Source: a bacterium (lineage in GTDB: Bacteria; Planctomycetota; Planctomycetia; Pirellulales; Pirellulaceae). From it: a stretch of DNA of 64,000 bases. The stretch spans positions 154,501 through 218,500 of the forward strand of contig WGNR01000003.1 of assembly GCA_016124445.1 (NCBI GenBank). The letters are read 5' to 3'. Both the position numbers and the translations under genes were made by a program. Below the pieces are notes generated by a model that saw nothing but the letters and a program-made list of their open reading frames with translations, was not told where the DNA came from and did not search any database. How positions within the stretch are numbered: the stretch's first letter is position 1; every line of letters starts with the position of its first letter. Shown here in pieces: positions 50,640 to 59,886 of the stretch.

Positions 50640-51671
50640 ATGAAACGCATTGCTTTGGGACTTTTGATTGCTGTTGGGATCGGGGGACCGGTTTGGTCCC
50701 AAGACGCCGTTTCCCCGCCAATTTCCGCCAATCCGCCGACCAGCGCGGATGCGACCCCAAAAACAGACAAGCCGGAATCACCTGACAAGGCGAAGCCCGC
50801 CGAGGAAGCGACGTCGGAGGAAGAGAAGCCAGAGGTAAGTGAGCCTAAATTGACCGAGGATGAATTGGCGGTGCTTGCCGCGGTCGATTCATACGTGATC
50901 GCCTTCAACAAAGCCGATGCTAAACGGCTGGCAGAACATTGGACCGAAGATGGTGAATTTGTGCTGTCTTCCGGCGAGGTTTTGAAAGGCCGCGCTGCCA
51001 TCGAGGAGTCATTCGCCACCTATTTCAAGGAGACCGGCAATGCCAAGCTCGAACTGTACGACACCCAGATCAAGATGATCTCCCCCCGCGTCGCCGCCGA
51101 GACAGGAATGGCCCGCGTCGTCGGCAAGGATAAAATTGGTGAAGAGACCGCGTACGAGGTAATCCACGTCAAGACGGCTGCTGGCTGGCGAATTGACAGT
51201 GTCAAAGAAGCAGCCCTTGCCGAGCCTCCGCCGACCCATTACGAGCGACTCAAGCCGCTAGAATGGATGATCGGTACGTGGGTCGACAATGCCGAAGAAG
51301 GCATGACGATTGAAACTACCGGCAAGTGGACGACGAACCAGAACTTCATCACGCGAACGTTCAAGGTCTTCATTCAAGACCGGGTCGACTTCGAGGGAAC
51401 CCAGATCGTTGGCTGGGATCCGAGCGTCGATGCCATTCGATCGTGGACGTTCGATTCGGATGGGGGGTTTGGAGTCGGTCGCTGGTCCCAAAACGGAAAT
51501 CTGTGGACAGTCCAAGCACTCAGCGTTTTGCCAGACGGTCGGCGCGGTTCGTCGACCAACATTTACGAAATCCTAGACGAGAACACGGTCCAGTTTAAAT
51601 CGATCGGTCGCCAGGTTGACGGAGAGCTTCAACCCAATATCGAAACGCTCACGATTATTCGAGAAGAGTAA
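50640..51671 (+). CDS. Secreted two-domain protein: SnoaL-like DUF4440 plus C-terminal beta domain
   Basis: The protein has 343 residues. A signal peptide ends at VWSQ, followed by a P/E/K-rich linker to about residue 75. Residues ~80-195 are a DUF4440/SgcJ-type NTF2 fold (LAAVDSYVIAFNKADAKRLAEHWTEDGEF in part, LKGRAAIEESFATYF). Residues ~203-343 form a second, all-beta domain (LKPLEWMIGTWVD, TRTFKVFIQDRVDFEGTQIVGWDP in part) that resembles lipocalin-like or DUF1579 domains; this match is tentative. The protein should be periplasmic or on the surface. Function is unknown. It is 69 bp upstream of the Gly-rich protein gene on the same strand. Confidence 0.75.
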   Translation: MKRIALGLLIAVGIGGPVWSQDAVSPPISANPPTSADATPKTDKPESPDKAKPAEEATSEEEKPEVSEPKLTEDELAVLAAVDSYVIAFNKADAKRLAEHWTEDGEFVLSSGEVLKGRAAIEESFATYFKETGNAKLELYDTQIKMISPRVAAETGMARVVGKDKIGEETAYEVIHVKTAAGWRIDSVKEAALAEPPPTHYERLKPLEWMIGTWVDNAEEGMTIETTGKWTTNQNFITRTFKVFIQDRVDFEGTQIVGWDPSVDAIRSWTFDSDGGFGVGRWSQNGNLWTVQALSVLPDGRRGSSTNIYEILDENTVQFKSIGRQVDGELQPNIETLTIIREE

Positions 51672-51740
51672 TCTGGCATTCGAGGAGAACAACCCGGCCA
51701 GGACCACACGCGCGATGAAATACCTATAAGGATCGAATCC

Positions 51741-53300
51741 ATGAAATACAACTTAACGAAATTTGCCGTCGGGCTCATGATTGCCCTGTTAGTCACCGGA
51801 ACGACCTTCGCTCGCGGAGGGGGAGGTGGTGGACATGGTGGCGGAGGCGGCGGAGGCCACTTCGGTGGTGGTGGCGGCGGTGGTGGTCACTTCAGCGGCG
51901 GCGGAGGATCGCACTTCAGTGTAGGAGGAGGCTTCAGCGGAGGGGGCCATTCTTTTTCCGGCGGTGGACATACGCCCTCGATGAGCCGTCCTTCCTTCAA
52001 CATTCCATCTTCCGGTGGCTCGCGTCCTTCGTTCAGTTCTCCCTCGTTCAATGGTCCGACATCGAGTCGACCAACGATCTCTCGCCCGACCACGGGAAGC
52101 AAACCAAGCTTTTCGTTTCCCACGACTGGCGGTGGCAACTCCAGTCGGCCAAATTTTCAGCGGCCAAGCAATTCGCACCCCAGTGTGACGATTCCCGGAA
52201 GCGGTAGCGGCAATTCCCGGCCTGGCATTACCATCCCAGGCAGCGGAAGCGGCAACCACCCTGGCGTTACCATTCCAGGTACCGGCGGTAACTCACACTT
52301 CAATCGTCCCAGCCAAGGAGACCTGAACAACTTTTTGCACCTGCCGGGACAACCAGGCGGCGGTTCAGGCAACTTCAAACCTGGTGGTGGCAAACCCGGT
52401 ACTGGCGGGCCAGGCAACGGCGGCCCTGGAAACATCGGCGATCGTTTTCCGAATCGGCCTGGCGGCGGCGATTCCGGTAACGGAAATCATTCTGTCAATC
52501 GACCGAACATCGGCAGCGGTAACACCTTCAACAAAAACAACAACATCAACATCAACGCCGGCAACAAGGTCGGAAACAAGTTCGATCGTGACGTCAACAT
52601 CAACAACGTCCGCAACAAATGGTCGCACGTCAACAATGGCCAATATCCCTTCAACAAGGGCTGGTGGAATGGCAACCGATACCCCAATAACCCCAACTGG
52701 CGTTGGCATACTGGCTGGAATCGCTATCCCAACTACTGGTGCTGGCGACCGGCAACGTGGGGCTCGTTCGGAACATGGTTTCTTTGGGGCGCCTGGGCGC
52801 AACCTTACTATTACAACTATGGTTCGACCGTCGTTTACCGCGACAATTACGTCTACGTAAACAATCAGCAGATGGCATCTGCGCAGCAGTATTACCAGCA
52901 AGCGGACAACATTGCGGACAGCATTCCACAGAACGTCAATCCTGATAACGTCGACTGGATGCCGCTGGGTGTATTTGCTGTCACCGATGATACAGGCACC
53001 GATTCCAGCATCGCGATCCAGCTGGCAGTCAGCAAAGAAGGGATCATTGCCGGAACGATCTACAACGATATCACCGGTTCGGAACGCCCCCTGCAAGGGA
53101 TGGTCGATCAAAAGACGCAGCGGGCCGCCTGGAAGTTTGCGGATGGCAAGAACCAGGATATCGTCATGGAAACCGGTATCTACGATCTGACCAAGGACGA
53201 AGCAACGGCGCTAATCCACTATGGTGCGGATCAAACGCAAACGCTGGTCCTGGTTCGCCTGCCACAGCCGGAAGACAATCAGAACGCCCCCAGCAGCTAA
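51741..53300 (+). CDS. Secreted Gly/Ser/Asn-rich protein with C-terminal globular domain
   Basis: The protein has 519 residues. A signal peptide ends at FARG. Residues ~27-80 are almost pure Gly/His/Ser/Phe; ~80-150 are Ser/Pro-rich; ~150-190 hold three tandem copies of a TIPGSGSGN-like unit; then Gly/Pro- and Asn-rich stretches to ~310 (FNKNNNININAGNKVGNK in part). A Trp/Tyr/Asn segment with PNWRWHTGWNRYPNYWCWRP comes next, and residues ~395-510 form a globular domain (DWMPLGVFAVTDDTG, GIIAGTIYNDITGSE). The composition suggests a flexible surface or matrix protein; similar proteins occur in planctomycetes. Function is unknown. AAGGA upstream of the ATG is the ribosome binding site. Confidence 0.75.
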   Translation: MKYNLTKFAVGLMIALLVTGTTFARGGGGGGHGGGGGGGHFGGGGGGGGHFSGGGGSHFSVGGGFSGGGHSFSGGGHTPSMSRPSFNIPSSGGSRPSFSSPSFNGPTSSRPTISRPTTGSKPSFSFPTTGGGNSSRPNFQRPSNSHPSVTIPGSGSGNSRPGITIPGSGSGNHPGVTIPGTGGNSHFNRPSQGDLNNFLHLPGQPGGGSGNFKPGGGKPGTGGPGNGGPGNIGDRFPNRPGGGDSGNGNHSVNRPNIGSGNTFNKNNNININAGNKVGNKFDRDVNINNVRNKWSHVNNGQYPFNKGWWNGNRYPNNPNWRWHTGWNRYPNYWCWRPATWGSFGTWFLWGAWAQPYYYNYGSTVVYRDNYVYVNNQQMASAQQYYQQADNIADSIPQNVNPDNVDWMPLGVFAVTDDTGTDSSIAIQLAVSKEGIIAGTIYNDITGSERPLQGMVDQKTQRAAWKFADGKNQDIVMETGIYDLTKDEATALIHYGADQTQTLVLVRLPQPEDNQNAPSS

Positions 53301-53341
53301 GGAGTCAGAAGCACTCCCTGGCAAACATCGCATTTCCAAAC

Positions 53342-53373
53342 AAAAAGGCGACCCATGAAAGGGTCGCCTTTTT
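53342..53373. terminator. Bidirectional rho-independent terminator
   Basis: A perfect 13-bp stem (AAAAAGGCGACCC / GGGTCGCCTTTTT) with a six-base loop lies between the convergent Gly-rich and sulfatase genes. A/T tracts on both sides allow it to end transcripts from either direction. Confidence 0.88.
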
Positions 53374-53399
53374 CTATAGACGTTTGCAACAGCGGATAA

Positions 53400-54830
53400 T
53401 CAGTTCTTCAAAACTGGATCGTTGATCGCCTCCATCTGTTCGTCGATTTTCGCACTGAGCTTGGCAATTACCTCTTTCACCTCAGGCGACTTCGAGTCGA
53501 TCAGGTTGTGCGCCTCGGCGGGGTCTTCGGTCAGGTGATAAAGCTCATCGCGGCCAGGGTTCAGGAAGTCACGAATCAGCTTCCACTCTGGCGTGCGGTA
53601 CATTCGCATGTGGGTATGCGACTGATGCTTGGTGCTGTACTCGGCATAGAAATCATTATCCCATTTAACGTCCTCACCTTTCAGCAGCGGGACGATGCTT
53701 TCGCCGTGGATCTTGACGTCGCTTGGCAGCTTGACGCCTGCCATCTCGAGCAGCGTCGGATACCAATCGAGGTTGGAAACGGTCTGGTCAATCGTCGTAC
53801 CAGGCTTGATCGTGCCGGGCCAGCGAATGATGGTTGGGATTCGAAGTGAGTTGTCGTACAAGTTCGGACGTTGACCGGCAGGAATGTTTTCGGTCGCGGG
53901 CGGATTCTTGGTCAGTACCCAATGCCCGTTCCCTTTATGCCAGATACCGTTGTGACCCATGTTGTAACCGTGATCGCTCGAAAAGATGACGATCGTGTTC
54001 TTTTCCAGGCCCAATTCTTTCAACTCTTTCAGGATTCGGCCGACATTCCGATCGACACCAGCCACGCTGGCTAAGTACTCGCGCGTCATCTGTTTCACAC
54101 GGGGAATGTTCAGATTGGGATAGTCCGGATTGGGAATCGTGGGATCAAGATCGGCAAACGGTGCCCAGTCTTCGTCCGCCACCGGCAGCCATCGGGTATG
54201 GGGTGCCCGAAAATGGACCGACAGGCAAAACGGCTGCTTGGAAACCGAGTCCTTCAGGAACGTGATCGCATGATCCGCCAAAATGTCGGTGGTGAGTCCC
54301 TTAATTTTCTGGTTTTTGCCATCCTTTTCGAGCGTCGGATCTTTCGTTGGTGCGCCACCTTCGCGGAAACCCATGAAATAGTCGTAGCCAAATTTGGTGG
54401 GATGCATCTCATCGGTTGTCCCCAGGTGCCATTTGCCCACCAGGCCGGTGTGGTAGCCTGCATCGTGCAGCAGCTTGACCCAGGTAACGGTCCCAACCGG
54501 CAAGCCCAGGTTGGGCTCTCTGGCCGGATGGATCCAATCAGGGATTCCCAGTTCGGAGCCGTAGCGACTCGAAATCAGGGATGCCCTCGACGGACTGCAA
54601 ACCGGGGTCACCGTGAAAGCATTCCGCAGGTAAGCCCCCTCTTTTAGTAAGGCGTCGAGATTGGGCGTCTTTGCATGCGGATGCCCAGATGCACCCAGCG
54701 CCCAGCCAGCCTGGTCGTCGGTAAAGATAAACAGAATATTTGGCCGCTCGGTCGCTTCGATTCGTGCGACCCAAGAGGTGGCCAGGGGAATAATGAGAAG
54801 AAGAAGGGCGATTCGGATTCGTGGAGGCAT
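53400..54830 (-). CDS. Secreted sulfatase (formylglycine-dependent)
   Basis: The enzyme hydrolyses sulfate esters, probably of marine polysaccharides, outside the cytoplasm. From ATG 54830 (AAGG eight bases upstream) the product has 476 residues and a signal peptide; the open frame starts 50 codons earlier without support. The family start RPNILFIFTDDQ with metal-binding Asp residues is at ~29-40. The formylglycine site is C78 in CSPSR, followed by ASLISSRYGSELG. Also seen: GKWHLGTTDEMHP, SSDHGYNMGHNGIWHKG (metal and catalytic residues) and NPGRDELYHLTEDPAEAHNLI at the C-terminus. The maturing enzyme (FGE) is not in the window. Specificity is unknown. Confidence 0.93.
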   Translation of the reverse strand: MPPRIRIALLLLIIPLATSWVARIEATERPNILFIFTDDQAGWALGASGHPHAKTPNLDALLKEGAYLRNAFTVTPVCSPSRASLISSRYGSELGIPDWIHPAREPNLGLPVGTVTWVKLLHDAGYHTGLVGKWHLGTTDEMHPTKFGYDYFMGFREGGAPTKDPTLEKDGKNQKIKGLTTDILADHAITFLKDSVSKQPFCLSVHFRAPHTRWLPVADEDWAPFADLDPTIPNPDYPNLNIPRVKQMTREYLASVAGVDRNVGRILKELKELGLEKNTIVIFSSDHGYNMGHNGIWHKGNGHWVLTKNPPATENIPAGQRPNLYDNSLRIPTIIRWPGTIKPGTTIDQTVSNLDWYPTLLEMAGVKLPSDVKIHGESIVPLLKGEDVKWDNDFYAEYSTKHQSHTHMRMYRTPEWKLIRDFLNPGRDELYHLTEDPAEAHNLIDSKSPEVKEVIAKLSAKIDEQMEAINDPVLKN

Positions 54831-54952
54831 CGGGGGCACCTTCGATGGAAAGAAGTGAAAAGTTTTCGCCGGGGTGGGGCGGAAGTGGAAACCGGAATTT
54901 CCCAAATACGCTAAGGTAGGACAAGGTCCTATCGTAATTGAATTGATTGAAC

Positions 54953-55795
54953 ATGCCCAACGGAATCTTAGTGAAACCAAAGCTGCCGATTGCTCTGACC
55001 AATCTGCAAAAGACGCTGCTGATCACGCTGCGCGGCAAGGCTTTGGAAAGTCAGTTCGAGGACTCAGTGCTGCAAGATCAGTATGCCGCGGAAATCATCG
55101 ACCAGCTCGACTACGACTTCTCGAACATGCACTTGACGCACGACGCGATCGTTTCGCTGGCGGTTCGGGCCAAGGTGCTCGATCTGTGGGCAGAGCAGTT
55201 TTTGAATACGCACACTCAAGCAAACATCGTCCATTTAGGGTGCGGACTGGATAGCCGTATTCTGCGTTTGAATCCTCCTCCAGAGGTGCAGTGGTGGGAA
55301 ATCGATTTCCCTGAGGTAATTGCCCTGCGTAAAGAGGTCTACCAAGAGCGGCCAGGCTGCACGATGTTGGGGCACTCGATCCTGGATGATCGATGGACCG
55401 AAGCTATCCCGCCAGACCTACCTACCTTGGTCCTGGCCGAAGGTGTCTTTCCATACTTTCAGGTGGCCGATGGTGAAAGACTACTGCGGTCGATCGTTGG
55501 CCATTTCGAACGTGGTCAAATTGCATTCGACGCCTACAACGGCTGGGGCGTGGCTTGGCTCAACCAACTATCGATCATGCGGCAAGCGCACGAGCGATTG
55601 AACTGGGTGGTGAACGATCCAAAGCAGTTGGAGATAGCGGTACCCGGTTTACGACTCATCGAAGAAAACAACGACGGCCTGCCGGGACAAGACAAACGCG
55701 TCAGTTGGCTGGCGCGGACCGGATTCCGAATCTCAAGGCTCTTCAAGTCGCTCCGCCGGATGGGGCAACTATTGCTCTTCGAGTTCGGCGGATGA
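54953..55795 (+). CDS. SAM-dependent methyltransferase of the LCMT/PPM family
   Basis: The protein has 280 residues from ATG 54953; an in-frame TTG two codons earlier is the start of the open frame. Motif I is VHLGCGLDSRILRLNPP near residue 90, followed by WWEIDFPEVIALRKEVY (the carboxylate that holds the ribose) and LVLAEGVFPYFQVADGERLL. This pattern is that of the leucine carboxyl methyltransferase-like family (PF04072), whose bacterial members act in secondary metabolism or on unknown acids. It overlaps the convergent potassium-channel gene by 27 bp. The substrate cannot be told. Confidence 0.82.
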   Translation: MPNGILVKPKLPIALTNLQKTLLITLRGKALESQFEDSVLQDQYAAEIIDQLDYDFSNMHLTHDAIVSLAVRAKVLDLWAEQFLNTHTQANIVHLGCGLDSRILRLNPPPEVQWWEIDFPEVIALRKEVYQERPGCTMLGHSILDDRWTEAIPPDLPTLVLAEGVFPYFQVADGERLLRSIVGHFERGQIAFDAYNGWGVAWLNQLSIMRQAHERLNWVVNDPKQLEIAVPGLRLIEENNDGLPGQDKRVSWLARTGFRISRLFKSLRRMGQLLLFEFGG

Positions 55796-56473
55796 TTGCT
55801 CTTGCCGCGGCAACACGCTGACCAGCCGCGCGACCAGGATCGCCAGGTAAAACTGACCCACCACCGATTGGGTCCAGGCCAACGTTCGAGCCAAATCGGT
55901 TTGCGGTGTAATGTCTCCATAGCCAAGCGTCGACATCGTGACGAAGCTGAAGTAGAGCAACGTCGCCAGGCTTGGCCGACTATCGCCGAAGACTACGGAT
56001 TCTCCTTGTATCGCAAACGGAGCCGTTTCAAAGTGGGTGAGCGCGACATATCCCTCAGCCCACATCAGGCCTAACAAAAGGTAGATACAAATCGCGCCGA
56101 GAACCGCGTCAGGAGTCTGCTGGTACTTGGTGAGGATCGAGCGCATCAGCAGCGCCGCCGTCAAACCGAGAAAAAGAAAGGTCGAAACCAACCGCGAGAT
56201 GGTGATTGCTTCCCCTGGCACGACGTACGACGACCAATGCAAGGCAAGGCCAACAAAGGCGACGATCCCGGCAACCGAGAAACTGACACGGTCGCGCCAG
56301 TTCACAAGGACAGCCGCCACGAACACAAACGTGAAAAATATTGCTTCAATCAGGGAGCCGATGGTGGTTTCTTCCAAGAGCGGTCCAATCACCACCGCGA
56401 TGACAAGGGATCCAAGAAGTAGCGAGAAGCGAATTTTTTTGCCAGTTTCATCCTGGCTAGTTTCGTGGGACAT
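55769..56473 (-). CDS. Two-pore-segment potassium channel family protein
   Basis: The protein has 234 residues and several hydrophobic segments (about residues 15-35, 35-55, 62-82, 88-110, 120-145), then a pore loop and last helix. The selectivity filter STLGYGDITP near residue 190 is the TxGYGD signature of K+ channels. The C-terminus is short, polar and Glu-rich, without a RCK/TrkA domain, so gating by ligands is not evident. It should carry potassium across the inner membrane. Its 3' end overlaps the methyltransferase gene by 27 bp. The RND pump gene ends 49 bp upstream on the same strand, so it could be cotranscribed. Confidence 0.9.
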   Translation of the reverse strand: MSHETSQDETGKKIRFSLLLGSLVIAVVIGPLLEETTIGSLIEAIFFTFVFVAAVLVNWRDRVSFSVAGIVAFVGLALHWSSYVVPGEAITISRLVSTFLFLGLTAALLMRSILTKYQQTPDAVLGAICIYLLLGLMWAEGYVALTHFETAPFAIQGESVVFGDSRPSLATLLYFSFVTMSTLGYGDITPQTDLARTLAWTQSVVGQFYLAILVARLVSVLPRQEQSSAELEEQ

Positions 56474-56522
56474 GGTTTCGGCTTAGGTGTGCAGTCTCAG
56501 CGTCGGAAAGAATAGTGGAGCA

Positions 56523-59500
56523 TTAGTCGGCAGTTGGGTGCGTTTCTGGCTTGTCCTGGATACCGAACCATTCTCCAAGTCCCCGGAAAATCGCGAAGAA
56601 CGACGGGACAAACAGGAGCGAAAAGCAGGTCGCGGCGATCATGCCCCCCACGACCGCGTTGCCCACAGCTTGGCGACTGGCAGCACCCGCTCCCGAGGCA
56701 ATCAGTAGCGGCAAGAATCCAAGGATCGAGGAAAACGCGGTCATCAAAATTGCCCGAAAACGCAAGGCCGCTGCCTGGGTCGCCGATTCCAACAACGATT
56801 TGCCTTCGCGTCGAAGTTCCGCAGCAAATTCGACAATGAGAATCGCATTCTTACTGGCCAAAGCCACCAGCAACACCAAGCCGATCTGCGTGTAGACGTT
56901 ATTGTCGGTCCCTCGCGTCAGCAATGCGATAACCACGCCAAGCGCGGAGAGGGGGACAACGGCAATCACTGCCATCGGGCTAGTCCAGCTTTCGTATTGG
57001 GCAGCAAGCACCAGGAACACCAGCGTGATTGACAGGATCAAAATGAACGTTGGATTCTCGGTCAACGAAGTCGATTCGCTCAGAAGTTTTTCCTGGTAGG
57101 ACATCCCAGTCCAAGCGTACGAAACCGAGGATGGGAGCTTATCCTTTGCCATTTGTTCCATCAAAGCCATCGCCTCGCCGGAACTATACCCGGGCGCAGG
57201 CTCGCCATTGACCTGCGCCGACGGATACATGTTGTAGCGTTGAATAACCTGGGGACCAACCGTCATTTCGACCGTGGTAAACGTCCCCAAAGGAATCATC
57301 TTGCCTTGGCGATTACGAACCTTCAGTCGCATGAGATCCTCAGGGCGAATTCGGTATTTCTGATCAGCCTGAACGCGCACCTGCCAGGTGCGGCCAAATC
57401 GGTTGAAATCGTTGACGTAGGCCGATCCCATGAATGCCTGCATCGTCGCAAACACCGAATTCAACGGGATATCCAGACTTTTAACTTTGGTTCTGTCGAC
57501 CTCGGCGTAGATCTGCGGAACATCGGCACGAAACGTGGTGTTCATTCGCGTCAACGCTGACTGAGCGTTCCCGTCCGCCACCATTTCGTCGGCGATCGAT
57601 TGCATGGTCGTTAAACCTGCGCCGCCAACATCTTGAATCTGCATTTGAAATCCACTTGCATTTCCAAGGCCGTCGATTGGTGGAGGAGGAAATACAACGA
57701 TGTTCGCCTGCTTCAATTCCGAGAGCCGCTGCCTGAGATTCTTGAGAATTCCTTCCTGGCTGAGCTCAGCAGTTTTGCGATCTTCCCACGGCTCGAAAAT
57801 CACCGCGACCAGACCGTTATTCGAGCCTGACGTTCCGCTAAGAATGGAATAGCCTGCGATAGAAACCCAATTCGCCACCCCCTCAGTTTTGCTCATGATC
57901 TCGTTGATCTGCTTGAGCACCTTTTCGGTTCTTCCCAAAGAGGCTGCGTCGGGAAGTTGGACATTGACAAACGCATAGCCCTGGTCCTCGATCGGCAAGA
58001 AGCCCGTGGGAATCGACTTCAGGCCGTAGCCCGTAACGACCAGCAGGACAACAAAGCAAAGAATTGCCACCGAAAGACGCCGAACCAGCGCCGTGACAAG
58101 CCATTGGTATTTGCTTGTCGCGAATTCAAATACACGATTGAAGAGTTGAAAGAAACCACCCAAAAGCCCGTTCAAAACTGGCGTGACAAACCAGCCAACT
58201 AGCGACGCGATCAAGAATAGGGCGATCATGACAATCCCGATCGAATCACCGCGTTGCGCAAGCATTTTCGCGGCAATCCAACAAGCGAATCCCGCCAGCA
58301 GCAAGGCCGTTACGAACCGAGGGAGATATTCGCCACGTTCGGTCGTTTCTTTTGAAGGCCGGAGCAAAAGACCGCAAAGGGCGGGGCTAAGCGAAAGAGC
58401 ATTCACCGTACTGATTGCCACCGCGGCGGAAATCGTCAACGCGAATTGCCGATACATCTGCCCGACAATTCCACCCATGAATGCGGTAGGAACAAAAACG
58501 GCTAACAAGACCAGCGTCGTTGCAATCACAGGCCCCGTGATTTCGTCCATCGCTTTGACGGCTGCTTCTTTGGGAGCCAAGCCATCGTTGATATGACGGG
58601 CCGTGTTTTCAACGACCACGATGGCGTCGTCGACGACGATGCCGATCGCCAGCACGATGCCGAACAGAGTCAGGATATTAATGGAAAAGCCAATCGCCGC
58701 CATGGCCGCGAATGTTCCGACGAGGGCGACCGGTATTGCCGCGCTGGGAACAAGCGTGGCTCGCCAATCCTGCAGAAAAACAAAGATCACTAAAACTACC
58801 AGCAAAACGGCCACAACCAATGTCGAATAGACTTCTGCAATCGAAGCTTCGACAAATCGCGTGGTATCAAAGGGAATATCGTATTTCATTCCCTTCTGAA
58901 ATTGCCCTTTCAAGCTTTCCATTTTCGCTTTGACGGCGTCGGCTAGATTCAGGGCATTCGCTTCCGGCAACTGATAGATGGCAATCGCCGCGCATGGCGC
59001 GCCGTCGGACCAGGCCTGAAAGCGGTAGCCTTTTGCGCCTAGTTCGACGGTGGCAACGTCACCGAGACGCGTAATCCCGGTTCCTTCCCCAGTCTTGAGG
59101 ATCAACTCTTTAAACTGCTCGACGTCGGCCAATCGCCCCTTGGTATTAATGACCATCTGGAACGCCGTATCGTCCGATGTTGGCGGTTCGCCGATGCGCC
59201 CGGCGGCGACTTGAACGTTTTGCTCCTGGATTGCCGCGATGACATCTTGCGTGGTCAGGTTCCGAACTTGCAGTTCGGTCGGATCAAGCCAAATCCGCAT
59301 GCTGTAGTCGTCGGAACCGAAGATGCTAATCGAACCAACTCCGTCGATCCGCCCCAACGTGTCGCGGAGATAGATCGTCGCGTAATTGCTGAGAAACAGG
59401 CTATCGTGCGACGGATCATCCGAGGTGAGCGTGATGAACTGAACGATCTGGGTCGACTGTTTCTTGGTCGTTACCCCTTGGCGACGGACATCTTCCGGCA

Positions 59501-59852
59501 ACTTAGACTGGGCGATCGAAACTCGGTTTTGGACAAGCACGGTGGCCATATCCATGTCGGTACCGGTCTCGAAGGTTACATTCAACGTGTACGAGCCATC
59601 GTCGGCGCAACTGGACGACATATACAGCATGTTTTCCACGCCGTTGACTTCCTGCTCGATTGGCGAAGCAACCGTTTCTGCAATAACACTGGGGTTGGCA
59701 CCGGGATAGAAAGCGGTGACCTGGACCGTAGGCGGCGTAATCTGCGGAAACTTCGCGACCGGAAGCGATGTCTGTGCGATCGCCCCTGACAGCACAATCA
59801 CAATCGAAATCACCGCGGCGAAGATTGGTCGATGGATAAAGAAACGGGACAT
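56523..59852 (-). CDS. RND efflux pump, HAE1 family (AcrB/MexB-like)
   Basis: The protein has 1109 residues, slightly longer than AcrB (1049). Proton-relay residues are present: the Asp pair in GIVVDDAIVVVEN of segment 4 and the Lys in ALASKNAILIVEFA of segment 10. Other hallmarks are FIHRPIFAAVISIVIVLSG at the N-terminus, PVAKFPQITPPTVQVTAFYPG and VQNRVSIAQSKLPEDVRRQGV. An insertion of about 70 residues with extra hydrophobic segments follows SLSPALCGLLLRP. AcrB-type pumps export drugs, dyes, bile salts and detergents in exchange for protons. The adaptor gene lies 34 bp upstream in the same operon. No TolC-like gene is seen, so the outer channel must be encoded elsewhere. Confidence 0.94.
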   Translation of the reverse strand: MSRFFIHRPIFAAVISIVIVLSGAIAQTSLPVAKFPQITPPTVQVTAFYPGANPSVIAETVASPIEQEVNGVENMLYMSSSCADDGSYTLNVTFETGTDMDMATVLVQNRVSIAQSKLPEDVRRQGVTTKKQSTQIVQFITLTSDDPSHDSLFLSNYATIYLRDTLGRIDGVGSISIFGSDDYSMRIWLDPTELQVRNLTTQDVIAAIQEQNVQVAAGRIGEPPTSDDTAFQMVINTKGRLADVEQFKELILKTGEGTGITRLGDVATVELGAKGYRFQAWSDGAPCAAIAIYQLPEANALNLADAVKAKMESLKGQFQKGMKYDIPFDTTRFVEASIAEVYSTLVVAVLLVVLVIFVFLQDWRATLVPSAAIPVALVGTFAAMAAIGFSINILTLFGIVLAIGIVVDDAIVVVENTARHINDGLAPKEAAVKAMDEITGPVIATTLVLLAVFVPTAFMGGIVGQMYRQFALTISAAVAISTVNALSLSPALCGLLLRPSKETTERGEYLPRFVTALLLAGFACWIAAKMLAQRGDSIGIVMIALFLIASLVGWFVTPVLNGLLGGFFQLFNRVFEFATSKYQWLVTALVRRLSVAILCFVVLLVVTGYGLKSIPTGFLPIEDQGYAFVNVQLPDAASLGRTEKVLKQINEIMSKTEGVANWVSIAGYSILSGTSGSNNGLVAVIFEPWEDRKTAELSQEGILKNLRQRLSELKQANIVVFPPPPIDGLGNASGFQMQIQDVGGAGLTTMQSIADEMVADGNAQSALTRMNTTFRADVPQIYAEVDRTKVKSLDIPLNSVFATMQAFMGSAYVNDFNRFGRTWQVRVQADQKYRIRPEDLMRLKVRNRQGKMIPLGTFTTVEMTVGPQVIQRYNMYPSAQVNGEPAPGYSSGEAMALMEQMAKDKLPSSVSYAWTGMSYQEKLLSESTSLTENPTFILILSITLVFLVLAAQYESWTSPMAVIAVVPLSALGVVIALLTRGTDNNVYTQIGLVLLVALASKNAILIVEFAAELRREGKSLLESATQAAALRFRAILMTAFSSILGFLPLLIASGAGAASRQAVGNAVVGGMIAATCFSLLFVPSFFAIFRGLGEWFGIQDKPETHPTAD

Positions 59853-59886
59853 TGGTGCCCTTCATCGCAGAAAAGGATGCATTGAC

